The notes under the pieces are model-generated. The model was not told the origin of the DNA. It made no database searches and saw only the letters and a program-made list of their open reading frames with translations. A DNA stretch of 64,000 nt from Prevotellaceae bacterium UBA4301 (GTDB lineage Bacteria > Bacteroidota > Bacteroidia > Bacteroidales > Bacteroidaceae): contig DGUV01000029.1 in the NCBI GenBank assembly GCA_002395775.1, forward strand, positions 9,063 to 73,062. Reading direction: 5' to 3'. The position numbers and the translations under genes were made by a program. This document shows positions 25,856-34,182 of the stretch, piece after piece (position 1 is the first letter of the stretch; each line of letters opens with the position of its first letter).

Positions 25856-28033
25856 CATTTCTCTGTATTTGGGCAAAGGCCAAAGTTCGTCATCAACAAT
25901 GAGTTCGAGCTTGTCCACATGATATCGTATGCTCTCAAGCAAGGGAGCAACGGTGTCATGATAAGCAATGGCTTTCTCACGAGTTTCCTCAATGCGATTT
26001 GCAATTCTTCGAGCATCAATCAGATGGTCGGCATACTCCATGATATAGCTTGAGTGCTCACTGATTTGTTTGATGATCTTCAGGTTGTTGGCACTAACCT
26101 CTCGAGCCTCTTCAATTGGAAATATCTCACACATCTTATGCACATTATCGATGAGCTGACTCTGATAGCGTGTAGCTACAGGTATGATGTGATTGATGCA
26201 CAAGTCACCAAAAATGCGAGCCTCGATTTGCACTTTCTTAATATAGGTTTCCAGTTTGATGTCTGTGCGGGCTATTAACTCGGCTTTGGACATAACCCCC
26301 ATGCGACCAAACATCTCAACACTCTCGTCTCGAAGATAGTTATCGAGAATCAATGGAGCGCTCGTCTCTACATCAAGTCCTCGCTTTTCTGCCTCCTTGC
26401 GCCATTCTTCAGAGTAGCCATTACCTTCGAAATGAATAGGTTTGCATGATTTTATATCTTCGCGTACAACAGCAACTATAGCCTTTATCTTAGGCATCCC
26501 ATCGGCAATTAGCTTGTCCACCCTGTCTTTGAAATTTGTAAGAGATTCGGCTACTGCAGAATTCAGTACAATCATAGCTGCTGCACAATTGGCCTGACTG
26601 CCGACTGCACGAAATTCAAAGCGATTACCCGTGAATGCAAATGGACTTGTGCGATTGCGATCGGTATTGTCGAGCAATAGTTCAGGTATCTGTGGAATGT
26701 CAAGCGAAAGTGACTTCTTACCTTTTATGATAAACAGTTGGTCGTCGTCGCTCGACTCTAATGCCGAAAGTAAGTCGCTGAGTTGCTTACCCAGGAAACT
26801 GGATATGATGGCTGGCGGAGCTTCATTGCCGCCCAGGCGATGTGCATTGGTTGCAGAAATGATACTTGCCTTTAACAGACCATTGTGTTTGTGCACAGCC
26901 ATCAATGTCTCTACGAGGAAGGTTATGAAGCGCAAATTGTCAAGTGGAGTCTTACCTGGTGCATGTAGCAGGATTCCAGTGTTTGTCGAAAGGCTCCAGT
27001 TGTTATGCTTTCCACTTCCGTTGATGCCGGCAAAGGGCTTTTCATGTAGCAGGCAACGGAATCCATGCTTACGAGCAACCTCCTGCATGAGGCTCATCAT
27101 GAGCATGTTGTGGTCAACAGCCAGATTGGTCTCTTCAAAGATAGGAGCCAATTCGAATTGGTTAGGAGCTACCTCATTGTGTCGTGTCTTACAAGGAATA
27201 CCCAATTCTAAAGCCTGAATCTCCAAATCCTTCATGAAAGCAGCAACACGATGGGGAATGCTTCCAAAGTAGTGGTCATCCATTTGTTGGTTCTTGGCGG
27301 AATCGTGCCCCATGAGTGTTCGGCCAGTCATTAACAGGTCCGGACGTGCTGCATATAATCCTTCGTCAACCAGGAAATACTCCTGTTCCCATCCAAGGTT
27401 AGAAATGACCTTTGTCACATCATCATAGAAATACTGTGCCACAGCCGTCGCTGCTTTATCTACAGCTTTCAGGGCTTTTTTCAAAGGCGCCTTGTAGTCA
27501 AGAGCTTCGCCTGTGTATGAGATGAAGACAGTGGGAATCATCAGGGTGTCGCCAATCACAAAGACAGGACTTGCAGGGTCCCATGCCGAATAGCCACGAG
27601 CCTCAAAAGTGCTTCGGATGCCTCCAGAGGGAAAACTGCTGGCGTCGGGTTCCTGCTGAACAAGCGCTTTGCCAGTAAACTTCTCAATCATGCCACCCTT
27701 TCCGTCGTGTTCCACGAAACCGTCATGTTTCTCGGCTGTGCCTTCGGTCAAAGGCTGGAACCAGTGGGTGCAATGAGTGACGCCCAGTTCCATAGCCCAC
27801 TTCTTCATGCCGGCAGCAACAGCATCGGCAGTTTGCAAGTCAAGTTTTGTTCCATTGTCCATGACATCACACATTCTGTCATAGACTTCATCCGACAGGT
27901 ATATGCGCATCTTCTGCCGGTTGAATACATATTTTGCAAAGAACTCACTGGGACGTACTTCGCGATTGGGCACCTCAATGGGTTTCTTTTTGAAGGCTTC
28001 GCCTACAACTTGGAATCTAAGTGTCGAAGACAT
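25841..28033 (-). CDS. glnN: Glutamine synthetase type III
   Basis: The 730-residue enzyme makes glutamine from glutamate, ammonia and ATP. Its length and the segments GINGSGKHNNWS, EVAPNQFELAP and NTDRNRTSPFAFTG identify the large GSIII class common in Bacteroidota. ATG 28033 (MSSTLRFQVVGEAF) fits relatives; the upstream extension is read-through of the preceding gene's frame. No consensus promoter stands in the 20-nt gap to the gene before it, so it may depend on read-through or on an unrecognised nitrogen-regulated site. Confidence 0.93.
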   Translation of the reverse strand: MSSTLRFQVVGEAFKKKPIEVPNREVRPSEFFAKYVFNRQKMRIYLSDEVYDRMCDVMDNGTKLDLQTADAVAAGMKKWAMELGVTHCTHWFQPLTEGTAEKHDGFVEHDGKGGMIEKFTGKALVQQEPDASSFPSGGIRSTFEARGYSAWDPASPVFVIGDTLMIPTVFISYTGEALDYKAPLKKALKAVDKAATAVAQYFYDDVTKVISNLGWEQEYFLVDEGLYAARPDLLMTGRTLMGHDSAKNQQMDDHYFGSIPHRVAAFMKDLEIQALELGIPCKTRHNEVAPNQFELAPIFEETNLAVDHNMLMMSLMQEVARKHGFRCLLHEKPFAGINGSGKHNNWSLSTNTGILLHAPGKTPLDNLRFITFLVETLMAVHKHNGLLKASIISATNAHRLGGNEAPPAIISSFLGKQLSDLLSALESSDDDQLFIIKGKKSLSLDIPQIPELLLDNTDRNRTSPFAFTGNRFEFRAVGSQANCAAAMIVLNSAVAESLTNFKDRVDKLIADGMPKIKAIVAVVREDIKSCKPIHFEGNGYSEEWRKEAEKRGLDVETSAPLILDNYLRDESVEMFGRMGVMSKAELIARTDIKLETYIKKVQIEARIFGDLCINHIIPVATRYQSQLIDNVHKMCEIFPIEEAREVSANNLKIIKQISEHSSYIMEYADHLIDARRIANRIEETREKAIAYHDTVAPLLESIRYHVDKLELIVDDELWPLPKYREMLFIR

Positions 28034-28053
28034 AACTTGTAATGATATATTGT

Positions 28054-29145
28054 TTATAAATAACCATTCTTCATTCTCCACAGATATTGCCACAGACGCC
28101 AAGGCATTTCCCAAAGTGCTTCGCCGGGAAATAACCAAATGCGGCTTATGCTCCGGCGTATGCGCCAACGCAAACGTATCAACCGTGGACTATTGTGATA
28201 TATACCCTCATTACGTTTGTCGAAGTGGCCGAAATTACCTCCTTCCATGACTTCTTGAAGCAACCACTCCCCTACCCGTTTGTCGGGCGTAGTTATCATC
28301 CATTCCGACGGCATTCCAAGTACTTGTCCCATAAGCCACATGAGGCCGGAGGAGAATCGTTGGAGGCCAAAAGAATGCAGGAGTGACGAAAGACTGTTCA
28401 GGGATGCACTGCCAGTGGACTCTTTGAAGTCGCGAAGGACATAATAGTAGTCGATGATTTGGCGCAATCCGATGCCTTCGTCGAATATGTGTCGATAGAT
28501 GTGAATAAGTATGAACAGGAGATTGAACTCAGGAGTGGGTACAGGGAATGGCGTTCCGCCACGAGTCTGTCGGTGCTCCTTCATCCAGTTTTGGAGACGC
28601 CGATTGGTGAAGGGATTGAACATCCAGGTGGGAGTGAAATGAACCTCAACGGGCGTGTCTTTAAACACCCGAAAATCCGTGTGGTGATAGGTTACTTCCT
28701 CATGGCGGCCGGTAACTCTGCGAGTCATCTCTACTACTCGCTTTCGTCCACCCTCCACCCAGATGTCAATGTCACCAGATTGTCGCCATTCGGGATGTGG
28801 ATATAGCATTGCCATCCCCTGTCCTTTAAGGATGCAGTTCCAATAACCACTCTTTGTAAGTTTCTCTGTCAGCAGCTTGCATTGGTGGTTTTGCTTCTTA
28901 TTCTCGTCAGCTATTTTCTCAACCTTAGCAATCCATTTGAGTTTCAGGTCAGCAGGCAATCCGTTCCGGTCACCCCATTGGCCGTCCTCCAACTGAATGG
29001 ATTGGAAACAAACGCCAAGCACGCATTGTCTTCGTGCCTCGACATATAGGGCTTCCCATTCAGGCTCTAAGGGCTTCCGGGATAAGACCTTAGAGGTTCC
29101 GAGTGAGACCCTTAGGAGTTCGAAGAAGAGATTGCGGTGCTTCAT
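28054..29145 (-). CDS. Nucleotidyltransferase-like protein (NTP_transf_5 type)
   Basis: The 363-residue protein has the pattern of the uncharacterised NTP_transf_5 family: a helical N-terminus, then ILKGQGMAMLYPHPEWRQ and SGDIDIWV, where the DID acidic pair would bind metal in a nucleotidyltransferase fold, and a helical C-terminus. Members are often found next to glycan genes, which fits the WecG-like gene two places upstream. No substrate is known. Its start overlaps the M15 peptidase stop in ATGA. Confidence 0.75.
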   Translation of the reverse strand: MKHRNLFFELLRVSLGTSKVLSRKPLEPEWEALYVEARRQCVLGVCFQSIQLEDGQWGDRNGLPADLKLKWIAKVEKIADENKKQNHQCKLLTEKLTKSGYWNCILKGQGMAMLYPHPEWRQSGDIDIWVEGGRKRVVEMTRRVTGRHEEVTYHHTDFRVFKDTPVEVHFTPTWMFNPFTNRRLQNWMKEHRQTRGGTPFPVPTPEFNLLFILIHIYRHIFDEGIGLRQIIDYYYVLRDFKESTGSASLNSLSSLLHSFGLQRFSSGLMWLMGQVLGMPSEWMITTPDKRVGEWLLQEVMEGGNFGHFDKRNEGIYHNSPRLIRLRWRIRRSISRIWLFPGEALWEMPWRLWQYLWRMKNGYL

Positions 29146-29780
29146 TTCTCAAAGTGTTGATAGTCCTTTAGGCTGCGCCAGTCGCCTCCCCACCTAAACC
29201 CATGTTCTTTGAATAGCAGGTAGCAAAGGTCATTATGATGAATCTTGTATGGAATGTCCTTTCTTCTATCGCGTCCGAAGGCCCACTTCCGCCCTCGTTT
29301 AGGTTGTATGGTTTTTCCCTTAACACATGGATTATAGAGTGGATTGATGTCAATGGCGAGTCCCCTTCCGTGTTTTGAAGTGACGTTGGAGTCGGCAATG
29401 GTGCGATAATTAAAGCACGATGTGTTGTTCGCATCCATTGAACGCTCGTCATCTGCACCAAAATCATCAATGAGTTGCATGCGCTCAATGCGATAGTCAG
29501 CTTCCCACAATTGTCGAAAGATGCTAACGAGGTCTTGTGCAATAGATTGGTTGCATATGAGTTCACCCCTTTGCGTCTGCCCATGAGCATCACGATAAGA
29601 AAGCCGTAGGTAGCGCAATTCCGAACGCGGGACAGGGCATGAGCCCTTGTAGCTTTTCCCCTGCATACGCGCAAAGACAGAGTCGGGAATGAGTGAGCAG
29701 ACGAAGCAGGTGTCAATCGTCTGTGCACCAACTTGGGAAGCAAGTGAAAAGCATAGAAGAAGACTGACAACTGACCTCAT
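29142..29780 (-). CDS. M15 family D-Ala-D-Ala carboxypeptidase-like protein
   Basis: The 212-residue protein has a signal peptide (MRSVVSLLLCFSLASQVGAQ) and the M15 zinc-peptidase motifs: SKHGRGLAIDINPLYNP (His and Asp ligands) and WRSLKDYQHFE (second His near the C-terminus). Such enzymes trim peptidoglycan stem peptides in the periplasm. It sits 9 nt after the glycosyltransferase gene and overlaps the next gene by 4 nt. Confidence 0.85.
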   Translation of the reverse strand: MRSVVSLLLCFSLASQVGAQTIDTCFVCSLIPDSVFARMQGKSYKGSCPVPRSELRYLRLSYRDAHGQTQRGELICNQSIAQDLVSIFRQLWEADYRIERMQLIDDFGADDERSMDANNTSCFNYRTIADSNVTSKHGRGLAIDINPLYNPCVKGKTIQPKRGRKWAFGRDRRKDIPYKIHHNDLCYLLFKEHGFRWGGDWRSLKDYQHFEK

Positions 29781-29789
29781 AGATTTGTT

Positions 29790-30509
29790 TTAGCTTAATT
29801 TTTCTTTAACAATATAGTAGAGGAACTTCATGTTCCCTAACAGATAGCGACGCCACATGCGGCGTGGCTCTTTTATCAAGCGATAGAGCCATTCCGTCCC
29901 GTTCCTTTGCCAAGCTTCTGGTGCACGCTTTGCTGTTCCTGCATAGAAATCGAAGACCGCACCAATGGCACCCACATGACATTCGACCTGCAGGTTGAGC
30001 CAATTCTCATAGACCCATTTTTCCTGCTTTGGAGCCGTCATACCAATCCACAAAAGCTGGGGATGGGCATCACTGATGGCACTAAGGATGGCATCATTCT
30101 CCTCACTTGTGAACTCTGCCTTGTATGGTGGCGAGTAGGTGACGATGTTCAGGTCAGGATAATCGAGGCTTGCACGATTCCGAATCAGCTTCAGAACCCG
30201 TTCGCTCGACCCCATGAACATGACCGTGTCACCTACTTTTCGCTTAGCCATCTCTATTGTAAACAAGTCCCACCCAGCAATGCGCTCTTTGGGTTGACTT
30301 TTTGCTCTCAACCACTTGCATGCCCACACAATGCTCTGACCGTCGGGAATCAGGATATCAGCCTGAAGTGCCTCGGCAAAGAGTTCGTCGCGTTGTGCCA
30401 CATTATAGGAATGGGCATTGATGGTGTTTATCATCATCTTTCCGTCGGGAAGCGCATCTAATGCGTCGCGACTTCCAATCAGCCTGAGATTCTTAAGTTT
30501 TAATGCCAT
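29790..30509 (-). CDS. WecG/TagA/CpsF-family glycosyltransferase
   Basis: The 239-residue protein carries the GT26 features: INTINAHSYNVA near the N-terminus, PDGQSIVWACKWL (donor and acceptor site region) and WIGMTAPKQEKWVYEN. Such enzymes add N-acetylmannosaminuronic acid or N-acetylmannosamine to a lipid-linked sugar at the inner membrane. No other capsule or O-antigen gene is nearby, so the glycan served is unknown. It lies 3 nt after the yjjG-like gene. Confidence 0.88.
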   Translation of the reverse strand: MALKLKNLRLIGSRDALDALPDGKMMINTINAHSYNVAQRDELFAEALQADILIPDGQSIVWACKWLRAKSQPKERIAGWDLFTIEMAKRKVGDTVMFMGSSERVLKLIRNRASLDYPDLNIVTYSPPYKAEFTSEENDAILSAISDAHPQLLWIGMTAPKQEKWVYENWLNLQVECHVGAIGAVFDFYAGTAKRAPEAWQRNGTEWLYRLIKEPRRMWRRYLLGNMKFLYYIVKEKLS

Positions 30510-30512
30510 GTT

Positions 30513-31217
30513 TCAAAGGATCTTTGTGATTTCACTCAAGTGATGGACTTCATAGTTGACCGGCTCTGGGGTTTGAAATTCATCGGGATGTTGGTTGAAG
30601 AACATCACATCCAGCCCAGCATCCTTGGCTCCTTTGATGTCTGTCACAAAATTATCACCTATCATTAATGTCGATTCAGGACGCGCCCCACTCACTTTGA
30701 ACGCATAATCAAAGAAACGCCTGTCGGGTTTGTTCACGCCTGCATCCTCACTTAGGATGACGGTATGGAAATACTCGAGCGTAGCGCTTGCCTTAAGTTT
30801 GCGATACTGCACCTCATGAAACCCATTGCTTGTCATGTGCATGCGATAGCCCTTGTGTCTCAGATGTTCGAGCAACTCATGAGCCCCGTCAATGACCCCA
30901 GGTTTATCGGCGCAGGACTCAAGGAACCAGTCGCTTACCTCCAGACAGAATTCCTTGGTGACACGCTCTCCCATGCCCATTGACAAGGGTCTTCGAAAAC
31001 GTTCTACGATAAGATAATCCCTGGTGATTTCGCCACGGGAGTATTGTGTCCAAAGCTGTATGTTTGCCAGCCAATAGGGTTCAGTGAACCCTTGTTCATT
31101 GTCGAAATACCTATCTAACCCAAAGTGCTCATACAACTCATGCAGGGCCAGATTTGCATTCCCATGCGTATCGTAGAGCGTATCGTCAAAGTCAATGAAC
31201 AGGTCAGTGTAGGTCAT
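30513..31217 (-). CDS. YjjG-type HAD nucleotidase
   Basis: The 234-residue HAD hydrolase has DLFIDFDDTLYDT (motif I with nucleophile Asp), a Thr-Ser in HMTSNGF (motif II), a Lys in GVNKPDRRFF (motif III) and MIGDNFVTDIKGA (motif IV). The cap and length fit the YjjG group, which cleaves phosphate from noncanonical pyrimidine nucleotides. Its start overlaps the queF 3' end by 14 nt. The exact substrate is inferred from subgroup resemblance. Confidence 0.82.
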   Translation of the reverse strand: MTYTDLFIDFDDTLYDTHGNANLALHELYEHFGLDRYFDNEQGFTEPYWLANIQLWTQYSRGEITRDYLIVERFRRPLSMGMGERVTKEFCLEVSDWFLESCADKPGVIDGAHELLEHLRHKGYRMHMTSNGFHEVQYRKLKASATLEYFHTVILSEDAGVNKPDRRFFDYAFKVSGARPESTLMIGDNFVTDIKGAKDAGLDVMFFNQHPDEFQTPEPVNYEVHHLSEITKIL

Positions 31218-31665
31218 GATTCAGCATGCGATATTCGGCCATTTCGGCATATTTTGTTCCTGGACGGCCATAATTTGCATAGGGGTAAATGCTAATGCCT
31301 CCACGCGGAGTAAAGAGGCCTGTCACCTCAATGTACTTCGGGTCCATCAACTTTATCAAGTCCTTCATGATGGTGTTTACGCAATCCTCGTGGAAATCAC
31401 CATGACTACGAAACGAGAATAGGTAGAGCTTCAAACTTTTAGACTCCACCATCTTGCGGTCAGGCAAGTAGGATATGCGGATTTCAGCAAAGTCGGGCTG
31501 CCCCGTAATCGGGCACAATGTGGTGAACTCGGGACAGTTGAAGCGCACCCAATAGTCGTTGCCTGGATGTTGGTTCTCAAACACTTCCAACACCTCGGGC
31601 GCATAGTTCTGGCTATAGGTCGTCTTGCGGCCCAGTGCCTCTAATTCTTCTCTATTTCTACTCAT
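31204..31665 (-). CDS. queF: NADPH-dependent 7-cyano-7-deazaguanine reductase
   Basis: The 153-residue protein is the short QueF type, which reduces preQ0 to preQ1 on the way to queuosine in tRNA. Cys51 in FTTLCPITGQPDF is the thioimide-forming residue, with Asp58, and VESKSLKLYLFSFR is the family signature; HGDFHEDC follows. ATG 31665 is chosen over an upstream TTG; it overlaps the TlpA-like stop by 8 nt. Other queuosine genes are outside the window. Confidence 0.95.
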   Translation of the reverse strand: MSRNREELEALGRKTTYSQNYAPEVLEVFENQHPGNDYWVRFNCPEFTTLCPITGQPDFAEIRISYLPDRKMVESKSLKLYLFSFRSHGDFHEDCVNTIMKDLIKLMDPKYIEVTGLFTPRGGISIYPYANYGRPGTKYAEMAEYRMLNHDLH

Positions 31666-32740
31666 ATATTTCAGCAAGTTTCTTACTCAGGGCTTCGCCT
31701 CTCAGTCCAGCTTCCACCACACGTCCCTCAGGGTCAAACAAAATGGTGGCTGGAATGGCGCGTATGTTGTAAAGCTTGGCGCCTTCGCATTGCCAGAATT
31801 TTACATCGCTCATCTGTGGCCAGGTAATGCCTAAGTCTTCGACACCCTTTGCCCAAGCCTCACGGGTGCGGTCTAGGCTGACGCCCACCACTTCGAAGCC
31901 TTTGGGGTGATATTTCTCGTAATCAGCTTTCACATTGGGCATTTCCTGACGACAAGGACCACACCACGAAGCCCAGAAGTCAACCAAGACATAGTTCCCC
32001 TTGCCAACCCAATCGGTAAGGCGAACCGTGTTGCCCTTCAGGTCTTGCATCTCAAAGTCAATGACTTTGGCACCGGGCAACTTGCACTCTTCCTTCTTCA
32101 GCGTTTCGCGAAGCTTTGCCAGTGAGGGGCGGTCGGCAAATTTGTAGCTCTTCATGTATTCTGCCACGCGGGCATAGCCTATGGCCTCGGCATCATCCAT
32201 GAGGGTTGCCACGGGGATGAGATTGTCTTGGTTCTCATTAAGAATCTTGTCGTTATAAGCCTGCGTCTCGTGCAGAATCTTTTCATATCGCGACTCAATG
32301 TCCTTCATGTTTTCCTCTGGCACCTTGCCGTCGTTCTGCTCATACATGGCACGAACCTCACCCATCAGGGCAATCATGTCTCGCTGCATCTCACGTTCTT
32401 CCACCTGATACCCATGGAATCGCTTATTGAGGTCACTGCCTGCGGTTATGTCTGTCCAGTCGGCCACGATGCGCTGTCCGTCGGCAATGAAGCGGTAAAG
32501 GATATTCTTCTCGGGTTTCAGCTGCAGGATGGCCATAATGGTCTCCTGTGCCACTTGGCCCTGAAAACTTACCTTACCAGCCTTGACATTCACGCTGTCG
32601 AGCGGCGTTCCGCTTTCGTAATCATAGAGATAGACCTTGATGCCATTGTCAACGCCGGTGAGCGTGACATCATACTTTACCTGTGCCGACATGCCAGAAA
32701 CCGTCAGCATAGCCACGAGGGCAAGAATCATTTTTTTCAT
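31658..32740 (-). CDS. Periplasmic TlpA/ResA-like thiol-disulfide oxidoreductase with DUF4369 domain
   Basis: The 360-residue protein has a signal peptide (MKKMILALVAMLTVSGMSAQ), an N-terminal DUF4369-like beta domain (about 22-120), a helical linker and a C-terminal thioredoxin domain with WASWCGPCRQEMP at about residue 255-267. The C-x-x-C pair marks a periplasmic reductant of the TlpA/ResA group. It heads the minus-strand run that ends in glnN. A -7 element lies 30-37 nt upstream. Confidence 0.88.
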   Translation of the reverse strand: MKKMILALVAMLTVSGMSAQVKYDVTLTGVDNGIKVYLYDYESGTPLDSVNVKAGKVSFQGQVAQETIMAILQLKPEKNILYRFIADGQRIVADWTDITAGSDLNKRFHGYQVEEREMQRDMIALMGEVRAMYEQNDGKVPEENMKDIESRYEKILHETQAYNDKILNENQDNLIPVATLMDDAEAIGYARVAEYMKSYKFADRPSLAKLRETLKKEECKLPGAKVIDFEMQDLKGNTVRLTDWVGKGNYVLVDFWASWCGPCRQEMPNVKADYEKYHPKGFEVVGVSLDRTREAWAKGVEDLGITWPQMSDVKFWQCEGAKLYNIRAIPATILFDPEGRVVEAGLRGEALSKKLAEIYE

Positions 32741-32769
32741 AATACATACATATTTATAGTATCACGCTG

Positions 32770-32777
32770 CAAAGATA
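32770..32777 (-). promoter_or_regulatory. -7 element for the TlpA-queF run
   Basis: TATCTTTG on the minus strand lies directly after the tRNA-Thr terminator and about 30 nt before the TlpA-like ATG. The TTTG at 32790-32793 is only 12 nt away, so no properly spaced -33 box exists. Confidence 0.5.
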
Positions 32778-32778
32778 C

Positions 32779-32814
32779 GAAAAAATCCCCAAAGACATCA
32801 TGTCTTCAGGGATT
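32779..32814 (-). terminator. Intrinsic terminator of tRNA-Thr
   Basis: On the minus strand AATCCCTGAAGACAT pairs over up to 15 bases with ATGTCTTTGGGGATT (two G-T pairs) and is followed by TTTTTT. It ends the tRNA transcript 8 nt after the mature 3' end. Confidence 0.85.
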
Positions 32815-32821
32815 AAATTTG

Positions 32822-32894
<73 letters not shown>

Positions 32895-32906
32895 CTTTTG
32901 CGAGTG

Positions 32907-32938
32907 CAAAGGTAATATAAGTTTGCGACACTGCCAAA
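32907..32938 (-). promoter_or_regulatory. Promoter of tRNA-Thr
   Basis: On the minus strand TTTG (32935-32938), a 20-nt spacer and TACCTTTG (32907-32914) precede the tRNA by 12 nt; a perfect consensus. Confidence 0.8.
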
Positions 32939-33048
32939 TGTTTCCGTTTTAAAATTTAAATTTATTCTGCATTACATGATTGATATTTCATATTTGTTCA
33001 TTAATTTTGCAGATAGTTAGCCACTATAATATACCTTATTAAAAGCAC

Positions 33049-34182
33049 ATGCGTCCTAATTATACCGAAATTAAGAGTCAAGAGCAGTTGATGCAAGTAA
33101 TGAGTCAGCCCTCTGAAAAGCCCTTGCGTCGCATAGCCTTCCATGGAGTGAACTTCCGTGAGATGCCCGAACAGGCACTTGGCCACCAATATCGCGAATG
33201 TATTTTCCTTGCTTGTCAGTTGCCACACGGCTTTAAGAGCAGGCTGACAGACAGTCTCGTGTTCCCCGACATGGGCGAGCTCTTTCGCTTCCAAACCGAA
33301 CTCTACACTGCAGATACGCTATATGAGGGCTACGAGGTTGGCCAACCTGAGACCATAGAAAAGTGTTTTGACGGACGTGTATATAAGCACTACCTGGAAC
33401 GTGGAAAACAATCGACGGACATAAAGGAAACCTTGGCTCGCACCCTGCACGACCATTCCATCAGCAATGCGCTTCATCACTTCCTCGACAACTATCGGGA
33501 AACGGACATCGTCGGTGTGATGGGCGGACATGGAATGAAACGGACTGATGAGCATTATAAGAGGATTGCCAACATTAGTAAGGCGTTGACCGAACGAGGT
33601 AAACTGATGATTAGCGGAGGCGGGCCTGGAGCGATGGAAGCGACCCACCTGGGCGCATGGATGGCAGGACGAAGCGATAATGAACTTAGCGAGGCATTTT
33701 CCATGCTTGCTGATGCACCATGTTTCAGCGATACTTCATGGTTGGATTCGGCCATGCATGTAAGAGAGCGCTTCCCACAAACGTGTGGGTATGAAAGTGT
33801 AGGTATTCCCACCTGGCTTTATGGACATGAACCCTCTACCCCACTCGCTACACGCATCGCCAAATACTTTGATAATTCCATTCGGGAGGACGGCATTCTC
33901 ACTATCGCAAAAGGAGGTATCATCTTCTCTCCGGGCTCGGCTGGGACGCTGCAGGAAATCTTTCAAGATGCCGTGCAGAACCACTATCTTTCGTTTGGTT
34001 TTGCCAGCCCAATGGTGTTCATGGACAAGGAGTACTGGCAATCGGAAGTTCCCGTCTATCCGCTTATCCTTGACCTTGTGAGCAAGGGACGATACAAGAA
34101 TCTCATCCTAGCCATAAGTGACGACTGCGACGAAATTGTGGAGGAAATCATGCGCTTCACTCCTCCGTGTGGTAAAGGATGA
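33049..34182 (+). CDS. LOG-like Rossmann nucleotide-binding protein
   Basis: The 377-residue protein resembles the lysine-decarboxylase-like (LOG) superfamily: DIVGVMGGHGMKR, LMISGGGPGAMEATHLGAW and a late SPGSAGTLQEIFQDAVQ that corresponds to the PGGxGTxxE phosphoribohydrolase motif with the Gly-Gly changed to Gly-Ser. Small LOG proteins release cytokinin-type bases or act as nucleotide 5'-monophosphate nucleosidases; this longer form has about 140 extra N-terminal residues. A TAATTTTG element at 33002-33009 may be its -7 box, without a spaced -33 box. Its last 26 bp overlap the M64 gene tail to tail. Confidence 0.75.
   Translation: MRPNYTEIKSQEQLMQVMSQPSEKPLRRIAFHGVNFREMPEQALGHQYRECIFLACQLPHGFKSRLTDSLVFPDMGELFRFQTELYTADTLYEGYEVGQPETIEKCFDGRVYKHYLERGKQSTDIKETLARTLHDHSISNALHHFLDNYRETDIVGVMGGHGMKRTDEHYKRIANISKALTERGKLMISGGGPGAMEATHLGAWMAGRSDNELSEAFSMLADAPCFSDTSWLDSAMHVRERFPQTCGYESVGIPTWLYGHEPSTPLATRIAKYFDNSIREDGILTIAKGGIIFSPGSAGTLQEIFQDAVQNHYLSFGFASPMVFMDKEYWQSEVPVYPLILDLVSKGRYKNLILAISDDCDEIVEEIMRFTPPCGKG

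Noticed and set aside
28034..28150. Search for a nitrogen-type promoter or riboswitch before glnN
   Set aside because: No TAnnTTTG element, stable hairpin or known riboswitch pattern could be recognised in the short gap or in the preceding gene end.
33002..33009. TAATTTTG as promoter of the LOG-like gene
   Set aside because: There is no TTTG at the right distance, and such AT-rich words arise easily here; mentioned only in the gene entry.
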